A stretch of 64,000 nt of DNA from Ceratopteris richardii (lineage: Eukaryota; Streptophyta; Polypodiopsida; Polypodiales; Pteridaceae), in the NCBI GenBank assembly GCA_020310875.1, contig CM035438.1, positions 102,256,063 through 102,320,062 of the forward strand, read 5' to 3'. This document shows, piece after piece, positions 21,382-32,374 of the stretch. The notes under the pieces were generated by a model. It was not told the origin of the DNA and did no database searches. It worked only from the letters and a program-made list of their open reading frames with translations. The translations under genes were made by a program, and so were the position numbers. Each line of letters starts with the position of its first letter. Positions within the stretch are counted from its first letter, which is position 1.

Positions 21382-22900
21382 TACACCCTTCCAATTGAGG
21401 TGTACTACGTGTAATTGCATAGCCAATAAATATTTAGTCAAGTTGGATGAAGATAAAAGTTGAGAGTCAAAGATTAATAGCCTTGGAATAATAAAACATA
21501 GAGTAGTAGATTTCCACCATAGAAAACCTAATTACTTTTGGAGGTTCACTTTGATTTGGAACTTCAATGACAGAGACTTCTTCGTGTGAGAGCTCTTAGT
21601 TTTAGAGTTTGAAAGCATTGACTATGTATGATCTATGTGGATGCTCCTCGATATGAGAGTAGAGTGGCTTATGTCAAGTTCAGACATGCATAATGGCATT
21701 GTGGTACTAATTTCAGTTTATGCCATTTCATCTTTGATTTGAGATTGTGGTTTTGTCAATGCATGTACAATGGAATTTTGGTCATATTTTATTTTATGCC
21801 ACTTAGATACGGCTTTATTTGTCAATTGAACATGATTATGTGAGACATTGATTGGATCCTTGGTTGATACTTGCATTTTATTGTTTCTTTGTAAGTACGT
21901 GATTAAAGTTGGAGCCTCTATTGCACACCCATTTTTTCACCTTGATTGGCTATTATGTTAGCCCATATCCATTGATTTGACAGTTTATTTGCTAGTGTGA
22001 TTCTTGGTATATGTGGATGGTGATTTCCACATGGTTATTTGATCACAAGTTCCATTTTACAAAGGAGCTGCTATCAAAATTTTGCTAGCCTTCATTCTGG
22101 ACAAGTTGTCTAGTAGGTCCTTAATGCTTATGTGAAAGCTTTGGATCATTGCTTATCTCCATATACTTGGACTTGGTCACAAGTAATTCATGACAAGTTG
22201 GGCCATCTTATTAGGTTCACTCTTGAGTGGGAGGCATATCGCCAATGTATTGGTGTGTAATGCCATCAATTTTTTGGCATGTGATTTGCTATTATCTATG
22301 GTTCAATTACTGACATATGGTGATAGGTTACTCATTCTTCATTTGCTATTGGTTATCTTTCCTTGATCACTCCGTTCACAAGAAATACTCTCTCAGATTT
22401 TTCCTAGGAATCTTTCACATCTACTCGGTTAGTTTGGAGACTTGGTGGGCATGTTTATGTTCATAGTTTTATGTGCATGCTAGATGCATGGTTATGTGAC
22501 AGGTGATTCACATGGTTTTCTTCTACAGAGGGACATTTGTGATGTGAGTCATGCATATGGTTATACTGATGGGATACTATTTATGATAGAATATTATTTC
22601 TATTCTTTTATTACATTGCTAGTCTCTTGGATTGTCAACATGATATTTCTCAATTTGATGGCACTGACTTTTTGAGGTGTAAAAGCTCAAATATGGCATA
22701 CATTGGTTCATGTAAGGTTACACTTTTATGTGCATAGAGATGCAGAGAGGCCTTGTTAGATTACCAACTTACCCCAACCATATAGGGATGGGTATGGATG
22801 CATTGGCTAGTTCCACTATGTGGTTACATCTTCTGGATTCTATATGTGAGTCTGTAATGTATGAGAGGATGATTAGTGCATTATGGTAGAGATTACATGA
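21382..22900. other. Unassigned 1.5 kb
   Basis: No continuous reading frame, element ends or repeats could be assigned. It lies between a primer site and a gag/protease fossil, so it is probably the decayed gag region of the same retroelement. Confidence 0.35.
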
Positions 22901-22904
22901 TATG

Positions 22905-23140
22905 TATGGGAGTCCATTGACTCATGTGAGACATAGATCATGTCAACCACTTTGGTGTTGGAATTGTGTTCATGAGGGATATACTCAATGATGTTGCTTC
23001 AGGAAAATGCGATGACAACATCAGAGACATGCACGTGATGTAGGTTAGGTAGTGGTTTTAGGATATCACACCTATAGCTTGGTTGCTTGATGCATTAGCC
23101 ACTTTTTATGTTACTCCATCTCACTCTAGACAAGAATGAG
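22905..23140 (+). pseudogene. Gag zinc knuckle and protease fossil
   Basis: One frame gives CWNCVHEGYTQ followed by a stop and CC, matching CX2CX4HX4C with His to Tyr. About 100 bp on, in another frame, AWLLDALATFYVTPSHS resembles the copia protease block W.LDSGAT.HVT with the active-site SG replaced. Short, shifted and degenerate; assigned from the two motifs in the expected order. Confidence 0.45.
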
Positions 23141-23199
23141 TACCACATCATTGAAGCTTCACCTCCTTAATTATCAATCCATAGGGATGTGAGGATGAT

Positions 23200-24182
23200 A
23201 TGAAGATCTTGATCGAATGATGTGTGTGAAGGTGAAGGTGAGAAGCATACAAGATGCACACACACATACTCTTGCAGAGAGCCATGAATCAAGAAGCAGG
23301 GGAAAAAGCATGGAAAAACAAGCCCCAAAAATTTTTCAAATTATGGGCACAAATTTTCTTCTTCAAGTTTCTATGAAATACCTCATGAAGCCATATAAAT
23401 GCACTAGAGGAGTCCTCTAGATGCATGAATCCCAATTATTGTAACATAATCCTTTAACATAGTAGGAATTTAGTATTTTTTAATAAAAGTGTAAGTATTT
23501 TATGTGAAAGGAACAATTTTAGGGCACATATATATAAGCCACTTGATGACTCTTTGTAAAGGACTTTTTTCCATTATGAGGAGTAAAGTTGAAATTTTCA
23601 AATCTGCCTCTTGTCTACTATGTATCTTCTTCTCCAAGAGCTTGTGCATGTGATTCTTGCTTGAAATGTGTGTTTAGAACTATTTTCTACCCCTTCTCTT
23701 CATGTTTGAGCTTTTGTAGTGTGTGTGTGAGGCTTGAGGAGATGTTGCGTAGGTGTTGGTGTTTCTCGCCATTCACTATTGTGCTCGTAACTTGAAGCAC
23801 ATTTGTCAAATTTGACTAAAAATACCACCATTAGGTGCGTCTCATAAAGGTCTTTGAAATGAACCCCTTGATCATATTCAGAGTTTGAAACTGAGAGAAA
23901 AGTTCAAATTTGTGCTTACTACTGTAACAGGTATTGTGACATGCATTTTCAAAGGACTAATGAGTAGGAGAGGTAGCTGAGCTAAGTTATAGGCATTCTA
24001 GCATGGTCAATTCACTTGCCATCATGTGTGCACATGTCTTCATAGACTTGATATGTCTAATTTCACAGATTGATAATTAAACATGTATTAATCCACCACT
24101 ATATGCACTTATGGGGCGATTGAGGTACATTCTCAGTTGACACAAGTCCTTAAGGCTCTACGAATTATGTATGCACATTTTT
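23200..24182 (+). mobile_element. Probable Ty3-gypsy 5' LTR region with TATA
   Basis: Lies upstream of a decayed Asp-tRNA-type primer site. Contains TATATATAAGCC near 23528-23539 as a possible promoter. No partner LTR was found, so the left boundary is uncertain. The small frame at 23217-23420 has no recognised family. Confidence 0.4.
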
Positions 24183-24200
24183 TGGTGCCATTTTTGGGGA
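24183..24200 (+). promoter_or_regulatory. Decayed Asp-tRNA primer binding site
   Basis: TGGTGCCATTTTTGGGGA compared with TGGCGCCGTTGCCGGGGA in the 50-60 kb gypsy. The differences are mostly C to T or G to A type plus a short T run. Confidence 0.55.
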
Positions 24201-24592
24201 ATAGTCCAATCAAGGTGCCTTCGTGATGGTTATAGCTACGGAGTGAACGGATCGTGTGAGTGGAGGCAGTTTTAGTTAGTGGAAAGTCACCAAATACTTC
24301 AACACTCGTTACTTCACACTTTGGGAGTGTGCATAATGAGTTCATAAGGTTAGGAGTGAGGGAATGAGGAAGAGTTAGGGTTTAGGAAAGAGAGAGAGGT
24401 AGGATTAGGATAGAGAAGTTTCCACCAGAAAGCCCCCGAAAAAATAAAATAAAATTAGTTCCTTTTAGTTCAGGCACTTGGTCACCCAAGGCCATAAAAC
24501 ACAAAATCATTTGAGCTCTTAGTCACTTGTTCTGAAGTAAGTATCATGGAAGAGCAACGTGCAATATCATGAACTTGGTAAAGGAATGGAGG

Positions 24593-25960
24593 GAGGATTA
24601 TGAGAGCATAGAGATGGAGCCAGAATTCGATTCAGAGGAACAATATTTATAAGAGATTAAGGCTAACAATGAGAAGGAGGCATCAAAAGTGTTCATGGTA
24701 GAAGCAACCCAAATGAGACAAGTTAGTGAGGAAATGCTAGATCGAGTAGAGCGACCACCATATCTCTTTGAAGTTCTGAAACATTTCAAAAGGTATGAAA
24801 TAGAAGAATGAAAGATAGCAATTCAAATGCCCAAGAGAGAAGCCCAAGAAGGCGAGGCTTATGATAATAAGGAACAAAACAAGAAAGTGATAGCAACCAT
24901 GGAAGAAGAAGAGGAGAGATGTACATACATTGGAAAATATGTATCACCTACAGAAGAGCAAGAATTGATAGAACTAATCAAGGAATACAGGGATGTATTT
25001 GCATGGGCCTACAAAGACCTCAAGGGAGTAGATCCATCCATTTTCTCCCATAAAATCCCAATGACACTCGTGACAAAACCCTCAAAACAAAGGCCATACA
25101 CATATAATGATGTCTATTCTGCAAAAATAAGGAGGAAATCGATAGACTATTAGCTACAAGATTCATTTATGAGATAGAGCATACAAAATGGATATCACCC
25201 TTAGTTGTAGTACCCAAAAAGAATGGTAGACTTAGAGTATGCATCAATTTGAAAAAAGTTAATGTAGATACTATTTGTGATAGTTACCCCTTACCCATAA
25301 CTGACCACCTCTTGGAAAGAGTAGCAGGCAAGGAAGACTACAACCTCCTTGATGGATTCTCAGGTTACAACTAGGTAGCCATTTACTACGAAAGACCAAC
25401 ATAAGTCATCCTTTGCAACTGAATGGGGAGTGTATGCTTTTCGAGTGATGCCATTGAACCTCAGTAATGCTCCTGCAACTTTCCAAAGATTGATGTGTCA
25501 TGCATTTAAGGAATTTCTAAGAAAAAGCATGGAAGTTTATGTAGATAATTTGTGCACCTAGTGTGGTCAAAGTATTGAACACATTCGAGAGCTAGGAAAG
25601 ATATTTGAAAAATGCAGGCAATACTGAGTATGCCTGAATCTGGAGAAATGTGTCTTTATGGTAGGGCAAGGAAAGATTTTGGGGCATATTGTTTCCAAGA
25701 ATGGAATTTCCATCGATGAGGATAAGATAAAGGTAATCTTGGACTTACCTAGACCTAAAAATGCAAAGGAAGTACAAGCTTTTATGGGTCATTGTGGATA
25801 CTACTGTCGGTTCATCCACATGTACGCTATAATTGCAAAACCATTGTATGGGTTGCTGGCTCAATTCACTTGGATAGAGGAATGTGAACATGCTTTTTAT
25901 GAGTTGAAACAACGATTAAGTTCAACACCTATCTCGAAGGTACCCAACTAGAACAAACCG
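24593..25960 (+). pseudogene. Ty3-gypsy RT relic, same family as the 50-60 kb element
   Basis: Collinear with the RT region of 52411-54639: MPKREAQEGEAYDNKEQNKK, ERCTYIGKYV, EYRDVFAWAYKDLKGVDPS, then shifted RT blocks (VVVPKKNGRLRVCINLKKVN, FRVMPLNLSNAPATFQRLM) and KILGHIVSKNGISIDEDKIK, EVQAFMGHCGYYCRFIHMYA. The catalytic box reads VYVDNLC at about 25540, the second Asp being Asn. Stops occur at 25375, 25560 and 25625 among others. Only about 390 bp separate it from the primer site, so gag and protease are deleted. Confidence 0.88.
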
Positions 25961-25970
25961 TTCCATATCT

Positions 25971-26425
25971 ATTACTAATAGCTATTAAAAATTAACTATT
26001 ACAAATTAGCTATTATTAATTAGCTATTATAAATTAGCTATTATTCATTAGCTATTACTAATCAACCATTACTAATTAGCTATTACTAATTACCTATTAG
26101 TAATTAGCCATTACTAACTAGATATTGCAAACTACCTATTAATAATTAGCAATTAATTAGCTATTATTAATCAGGTATTACTAATTAGCTATTAGGAATC
26201 AACTATTATGAATTAGCTATTACAAATTAGCTATTATGAATTACCTATTAGGAATAAACTATTACTAATCAGCTATTATGAATTAGCTATTACTAATTAA
26301 CTTGTTACTAATTAGCTATTACTAAGTAGCTAGTTTTTGGTTAATTGTTAGTCATTAGTTATTACTAATTATCTTGTTACCAATTAGCTATTACTAAGTA
26401 GCCAATTCTTTGATAGTTGTGAGTA
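25971..26425. repeat. AT-rich minisatellite (TTAGCTATTACTAA family), block 1
   Basis: Dozens of 10-14 bp variants of AATTAGCTATTACTAATTAG in tandem. The same family fills 38142-39965. The unit TAATTAGCTATTA is close to its own reverse complement. Confidence 0.92.
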
Positions 26426-26494
26426 ATAGCACTAATTTGGCTGGTTTCATTGCGCTAAGGAGTTGTTTGTAGCTCAATTAGAACAATTACCAAC

Positions 26495-27330
26495 AATGAT
26501 GATGCTGCATACAATATAGATCTTGGGACAAGTGAGAATGTTAGGCATACACCATTTGCTGAAAGTAAGACTTATGCCCAATCTTCAACATTGGAAGAGA
26601 AAGACAATATTCCATCATTCCTACAAACCCAATCTATAGTATATGTCAATGTTGATCCTTGTACAATTGACCATATGCATGATGCAGAGTGCACACAAAT
26701 CGACTTTGATAGTGGTCTAGACTGAATGATGGAGAATGTTCCTAATCGAGTTAGCAGCTCAGATATTCATCTAGCTAGTCACAACTCTATAGTTGATAAA
26801 GAGGTTCCTCTTTCTATCCACATGTCTATCGCTTATTCGTTTGAATCTAGTCTAGGGTCTGGCTTTAACCTAGATGACATCCCCCAATAGGATCTTCCTC
26901 CATGGTCTGATCTAGATACTCATCCAAATCAATTTCTTCCTTTTCAAATATTGATCTTTTGATCCGCAAAATTTCTTCCATAAAATCTAACTTTTGATCC
27001 TAATGAGAGTCCAAATAGAGATGTCCTTCAAATGAATGCTGCAAATGAAACCTCCTTGCAAAAAAAACTATTGTAAGCTAGCCTCATTTTCTAACATGTG
27101 TGGATCTCCAACAAAAGTTGTAGGTGATGTACAAGAAGATGTCACTCTAGCGCAGTTCATGGCAAATGAAAAAAGAAATTTTCAAGCACATGTGAAACGA
27201 TAGAAAAAGCCAAGCCATTTGCTTACAATTACAAGGTGTAGATTACTCGATCACACTTGAATGGAGGCATTGTACTAGATATAAAGGATCTTTTGAAAGA
27301 ATAGTACCAGTGTTCACCCTCTTACATCAC
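26495..27330 (+). pseudogene. Decayed reading frame of unknown family
   Basis: From 26495 one frame is open except for TGA at 26723 and TAG at 26888, until TGA at 26960 (155 codons). The composition is protein-like (DNIPSFLQTQSIVYVNVDPC, then DLPPWSDLDTHPNQFLPF). Coding-like pieces in other frames follow (GDVQEDVTLAQFMANEKRNF, HLNGGIVLDIKDLLKE). No domain is recognised. It sits directly after a minisatellite block. It could be a host pseudogene or an unclassified element's ORF. Confidence 0.35.
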
Positions 27331-27584
27331 TCTCCTTTGTAATGAGTACTATCCCCATGTGTGGCATCATCCAAATCTATTAGTTATCATCGCATTTTGT
27401 AATCAGCCTATTTTGTATCGATGTTATTAAAATATTTTGTTGTCTTTGCTTCATATTATATACCCTGTACATATTTGATAGCTCAGTTGTGTCATTGATT
27501 GTAATGATGTTTTGGATTTAGGTTGGATGAAGAACAAATATTCTCTTCTATGCTTCAAATTTTGATAGATTATTAGTGTCATTG
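27331..27584. other. Spacer before truncated copia
   Basis: No gene or element end recognised. Confidence 0.4.
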
Positions 27585-30500
27585 AGTGTAAGTTGTACCC
27601 TACATGGAATATTGTCACATGCACCAACAACTCCTCTTATCCTATCATGGGAGGTGGTAAGATCATTCTGACTACTGCTGATGGTAGTTCTGTCACTTTG
27701 TTGGATGCTTTATTTGTGCCAGGGATCAAGAAAAGTTTGTTATCCATTTCTGCATTAGCCAAGATTGGCTTGGTTGTGAAATTTGTTGATGACAAATGTA
27801 CAATTCATGATCTGTCAAATGCTGACATGATTATTGCTTCTAGCATTTTATGTCGTGGGCTGTATAAGCTCATAGACTACGAAAAATCTATGAATGATTT
27901 AGCATATGCAGTACATGATTCTGAGACTATGTCAGATGCAAAGCTTTGGCATGCATGCTTTGATCATATGAATTTTGGTAGTTTGCTACACCTGCAGAAA
28001 TTTGAAATGGTGTCCTCTTTGCCCGAACTTGAGGCACCCAGAAAACATGTCTATGAAGGCTGTATTTTGGGCAAAATGAAGTGTTCCTCCATTCCAAAAG
28101 ATGCTTCAGTTCGAGCTACTCAGAAATTGCACCTTGTTCACAGTGATGTCTGTGGTCCTATGCAAACACCCTCTTTTGGAAACTATCTTTACTTTGTGAA
28201 TTTCATTGATGACTTTTCCAAGCATGCATAGGTATATCCATTGAAAGCAAAGTTTGAGGTGTTCATGAGCTTCAAACAGTTTTTGGTTTTGGCTAAAAAT
28301 ATGTCAGCATGTAAAATGGGCACCCTTCATTCTGATCGAGGGGATGTCTTTTGACTTTAATGCATTTTTAACTGAACGTGGGATAAAACATCAGTGTATA
28401 GTGCTATATACACCTCAACAGAATGGAGTTGCTAAATGGAAGAACAAGTCACTCATGGAGATGGCGAGATGTATGGTCAAGAGTCAGGCTTTACCACATA
28501 GTTTCTGGCTTGAGGTTGTCATGTGTACAACATATGTACTTAACAGGTGTTCCACTAAAGCACTGCAGTCTATCAATCCACATGAGGCTTGGCATGGTGG
28601 CAATCCATCTGTTGCTCATCAGTGTCTTTTTGGTTGTCTGGAATATGCATTAGTGCCTGAACAACATCACATGAAATTGGATGATAAATTAGTAAAATGT
28701 ATTTTTGTTGGGTATAGTTTTGAAAGCAAAGGCTATCGTCTTATCATCCACATACTAAACGCATTCTAGTTAGCTATGATGTTGTTTTTGCGGAATATGC
28801 TATTCAGCTGTTACTTTCATGTACTAAGGAGACACCTGTTAGCTCTAGAGACATGTATGATACTTTGCCGCCTCTTTTTACAGGTGGACAATCTAGTGCT
28901 GGACCTAATGAGGCAAATTCTTAGCCATTTCAGGTTTCATGTGATGATGCAAAACATTCCATTTGTGATGCAAATTTGCATGATGTACTTGTTGATGAGA
29001 GAATTGATATTGAGGAGGCAAAAAATATGCCAAAATGGCTAGTGTAGACTTTTCGTGATAGCAAACTAGATGCACCTCTGTCATAGCGTACTCGTTCAAG
29101 CTCTCATAGTGCCTCTTTTGCATGAGATATTTATGCTATGGCTGCCTCTAGTCTCTGTGATGAGATTGAGCCTATTTCGTCTGATGAAGCATAAAATTCT
29201 GAACATTGGATGGCTGCAATGCAATCTGAATATGATGCTATCATAAAAAATGGTACATGGTCTTTATGTGACTTGCATCCTGGCAAGAAGGCCATTAGCA
29301 CTAAGTGGCTATACAAGGTGAAGCGTAAACCTGATGGAACAGTTGACATGTATAAGGGTAGGCTTGTTGCAAAGGGTTATGCATAGGAGAGAGGCATTGA
29401 TTTTGAAGAAACCTTAGCACCTACTTGTTGCATGCCTACTATTCGTAACAACTGTGCACTTGCAGCTCATCATGGTTGGAATGTACATCAGTTGGACATT
29501 AAAACAAAATTTATGAATTGTGACTTGCATGAAGAAGTGTTTGCTTTTCAGCCCTCTGGCTTTTTGCAAAAAGGGCATGAAATCTAGGTGTGCAGGTTAA
29601 AGAAGGCATTATATGGTTTAAAGTAAGCACCACATGCTTGGTATGAAAAGATACATGCCTATATGATTGCACATGGTTATAAGAATAGTCCAACTAAAAG
29701 AACCTTATATGTTAAGTGTGATAATGATGTACTTCTGATCATTGCTCTGCATGTTGATGACATGCTACTCACTGGTCTTCATGAGAAGCATATTGCTGAT
29801 TTCAAGGCTGATTTGCATGCCTCATTTGAGATTTTTGAGGGGCATTTGCATCATTATTTGGGCATTCAGTATATGCAAGTTGATGGTGGAATAGGTTTGT
29901 GTCAAACGAAATATATTGACACATTATTGTAGTGTTTTGGCCTTGAAGACTATAAAGCTATTGCCACTCCTATTGAGACAGGTTTACGATTGAGTCTTCA
30001 TGATGTTGGAGATGCATTTGATGTTGTTCTCTATCATCATGCTGTTGGATGCTTGATTTACTTATGCATTACTGGGTGAGATATTGAGTTTGTTGTCTCA
30101 TAGATGAGTAGGTTTATGCATTGCCCATGTGCGAGCATTGGCAGGTGGTTAAGTGCATTTTTTGCTACTTGAGTGGTACTCAGCTACTTGGGTTGTTTTA
30201 TCCCAAGGGGGGATCACTACCGCAATATTTGCATGGTTTTTCTGATTCTGACTGGATTGGTTGCTATGACACTCGTGTGTCCACTAGTGGTTTTTGATTC
30301 ATGCTTGGTAGCTCATGCATATCTTGGCTAAGCAAGAAGCAGCCTACTGTGGCCACTTCCAATTGTGAGGCTGAGTATAGGGCAGCTTCCATAGCAACTA
30401 TTAAGTGTGTGTGGCTCAGATGCCTTATGGCTAATTTGGGTGTTGGTCAGTCTTCTACCACTGCCATCTTCATTGACAGTCAAAGTGCATTGGCAGTTGC

Positions 30501-30700
30501 GAGGAAACCTCTGTTCCATGCTTGCACTAAGCACATTGAGGTGCATTACCATTACGTCAGGGAGAGGTTCTCTACTAGAGAGATCAGCTTGGCATATGTG
30601 CCCACGTAGGAGAACATTGCATACCTTTTCATGAAGGCTTTGCCTAGGGAGAAGTTTGAAGCTTTCTGCAAAGCTTTGGGCTTACTTCCTTTTGTGGATT
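27585..30700 (+). pseudogene. 5'-truncated Ty1-copia polyprotein
   Basis: Starts inside protease (the DSG active site is missing): GGGKIILTTADGSSVTLLDA. Then GAG-pre-integrase (LWHACFDHMNFGSLL...VYEGCILGKMK), integrase core ([28 protein letters not shown] with a stop, second-Asp region broken near 28340, YTPQQNGVAKWKN with the catalytic Glu altered to Lys), RT from about 29160 (EHWMAAMQSEYDAIIKNGTW, KWLYKVKRKPDGTVDMYKGR, LHVDDMLLTG in place of YVDD) and RNase H (FSDSDWIGCYDTRVSTSGF, TSNCEAEYRAASIATIK). Many in-frame stops. It is the closest relative of the fragments at 7 kb and 10 kb. Confidence 0.9.
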
Positions 30701-30710
30701 GATTCAGTAG

Positions 30711-30921
30711 TGATGTGTGTGAACACACTAGGACCGTTGGGGCACTTTTTTCGCTCTTTAGGAGGTTTTTTCTCGTGGTTTGTATATACGCCTATAGCCC
30801 TAACATGTTACATCCTTTTGTACATTCTAGTGGTAATACATTCAGATTCGTGTGTTGTGCTCCAAGCTTCTTCTTCTTCCTTGTGCTACTCGCATGCTTC
30901 CACAAACATCTAACTCCAAAA
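30711..30921 (+). repeat. 3' LTR of the truncated copia
   Basis: Begins TGATGTGTGTGAACACAC after the polyprotein end and extends to CTCCAAAA, matching the LTR remnant at 6785-6986. No 5' partner is present. Confidence 0.65.
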
Positions 30922-30931
30922 TCTACGATGG

Positions 30932-31375
30932 TGCCTTGAACATTTCAATGTATGGATTTGGAGTGCCTATGGTCTAGATGAGATCAACAAATATATTGAT
31001 ACAATCTTCATGGAGTTCAAGAAGAAATTTATAGGTATTTGGAGGAAGGATCAATGTTTATGGAATTTTGCAATCCATTTCACAAGACTAACTCATTTAC
31101 GGGATAGGAATGTAGAGTATGGGCATGAGAATACATTAATAATTGATACTAGAACTTACAGGTTATTTAACAACATTAGAAGATGTTGTCTCACACTTCC
31201 AAAGTTGACAATCAATGAAAGATGTGACTATCTATCTGGAACTCTTTGTGGGAAACTTTGGAAATGGTTAATAGCCCCTAATTGTACTGAGTATGCAGAT
31301 ATTATTTCCAAAGCTATTCCTCTTGATGAAGAGAGCTTAGCTATATATCATGGAATACATCAAGAGCATAGTTGA
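30932..31375 (+). pseudogene. FCP1/NIF-type HAD phosphatase fragment
   Basis: One open frame of about 148 codons runs from just after the copia LTR. CLEHFNVWIWSAYG resembles the FDVAIWSS motif II region of FCP1-homology phosphatases. IGIWRKDQCL resembles the FVWDQ.KC block, and ENTLIIDTRTYRLFNN resembles the ENTLLIDD.P.K...N motif III-IV region, although the second Asp is Thr. The DxDxT nucleophile motif that should lie upstream is absent, cut off by the retroelement. In plants such proteins dephosphorylate RNA polymerase II tails or other nuclear targets. This copy lacks its active site. The first in-frame ATG is at 31010. Confidence 0.55.
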
Positions 31376-31745
31376 TATCATAGAGAAAAACACTGAGTAT
31401 GCAAATAACAAAACATTGTGTACAATCATTCTTATAGACTTATGTAAAATACTTTGATTTTAAAAAGATTGTTAGCTATGTTAATCCAACTGTTAGCTAT
31501 ATGGTTCAATTGGTAGGTATTTACATGTTAACTACTTTAAGTCTATGGGTGCATTCAAACTATTTCGATGGTACATAGATGGTATTTTCTTCTGAACTCA
31601 TGCTTCCATCCTCTTGAAACACTTGTTCCTCAACTCAAATGCTAAATTAGTATGATAATTGGATTTAAAGAAAAAACCTTTACAACCATTGATTTCATCT
31701 ATTTTAGGGTTGCGTGTTTTGTTTCGAGGGGGTGAGTTACCACAC
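31376..31745. other. Unassigned spacer
   Basis: AT-rich, with no recognised coding motif or element end. Confidence 0.4.
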
Positions 31746-31835
31746 TTTTTTTTTACAGAACAAAAAAATTGAATATTAATAAAAAAGAGTTACAAACTAT
31801 GCTAGGGGAAAGCCCTCACCAAATACAAATAAGTA
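31746..31835 (-). mobile_element. Possible LINE 3' tail
   Basis: Read on the minus strand, GGTGAGGGCTTTCCCCTAGC leads into an AT-rich stretch ending in a run of A (poly-T at 31748-31756 on the plus strand). This resembles the terminal part and poly-A of plant L1 elements. No coding part remains. Confidence 0.35.
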
Positions 31836-32146
31836 CTTCACCACTTGATTGAACTTTTTAGCATAGAAATGGTTACTTAAGAAACAAGTTTATAATTACC
31901 TAGTAGTCAATTCGTGTACTACATAGTGCCAAACAAAAAAGTTGTCCATCATCACATGGGTATTACAAATTCCAGGGCACACTATTGTAAACAACGTCTT
32001 ACAATCATGCCAGACAAAGAAGTACAAACTCCAAGGCATACTATTGTAAACATGTTTGTATAATTGTGGACTGGTGACATGGCTATTAATGCATCTTACC
32101 AGATGGGAATACATATAAGCTGGTGGTCTTGTTTGTAACAAACCTT
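31836..32146. other. Short internally repeated spacer
   Basis: Contains two diverged copies of an AAGTACAAACTCCAAGGCA / ACTATTGTAAAC block (about 31960-31995 and 32020-32055). No gene recognised. Confidence 0.4.
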
Positions 32147-32356
32147 TGTAAGGTTTCGCTCATCTTTTTCGCTGATCTTCCTTTGTCTTGGAACTCTTAC
32201 GAGTTGTCAGACCACACAATTTTTTTTTTCCAACCTTTGAGCCACTGAGCCCTCCTCTACATAGAGAGTCACACCAATAAAAGAATCTCTTGCCTTTTTG
32301 TTTTTCTACCCCCACTATATCATATGGTAAGATAACCATATGAATGTCATTTGACA
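32147..32356 (-). repeat. 3' LTR of the 4.4-kb element
   Basis: 210 bp; minus-strand start TGTCAAATG, end CTTACA. Confidence 0.8.
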
Positions 32357-32374
32357 TTTCCTTCCCCTTTAAAA
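32357..32374 (-). promoter_or_regulatory. Polypurine tract of the 4.4-kb element
   Basis: Minus-strand AAAGGGGAAGGAAA directly before the 3' LTR start. Confidence 0.7.
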
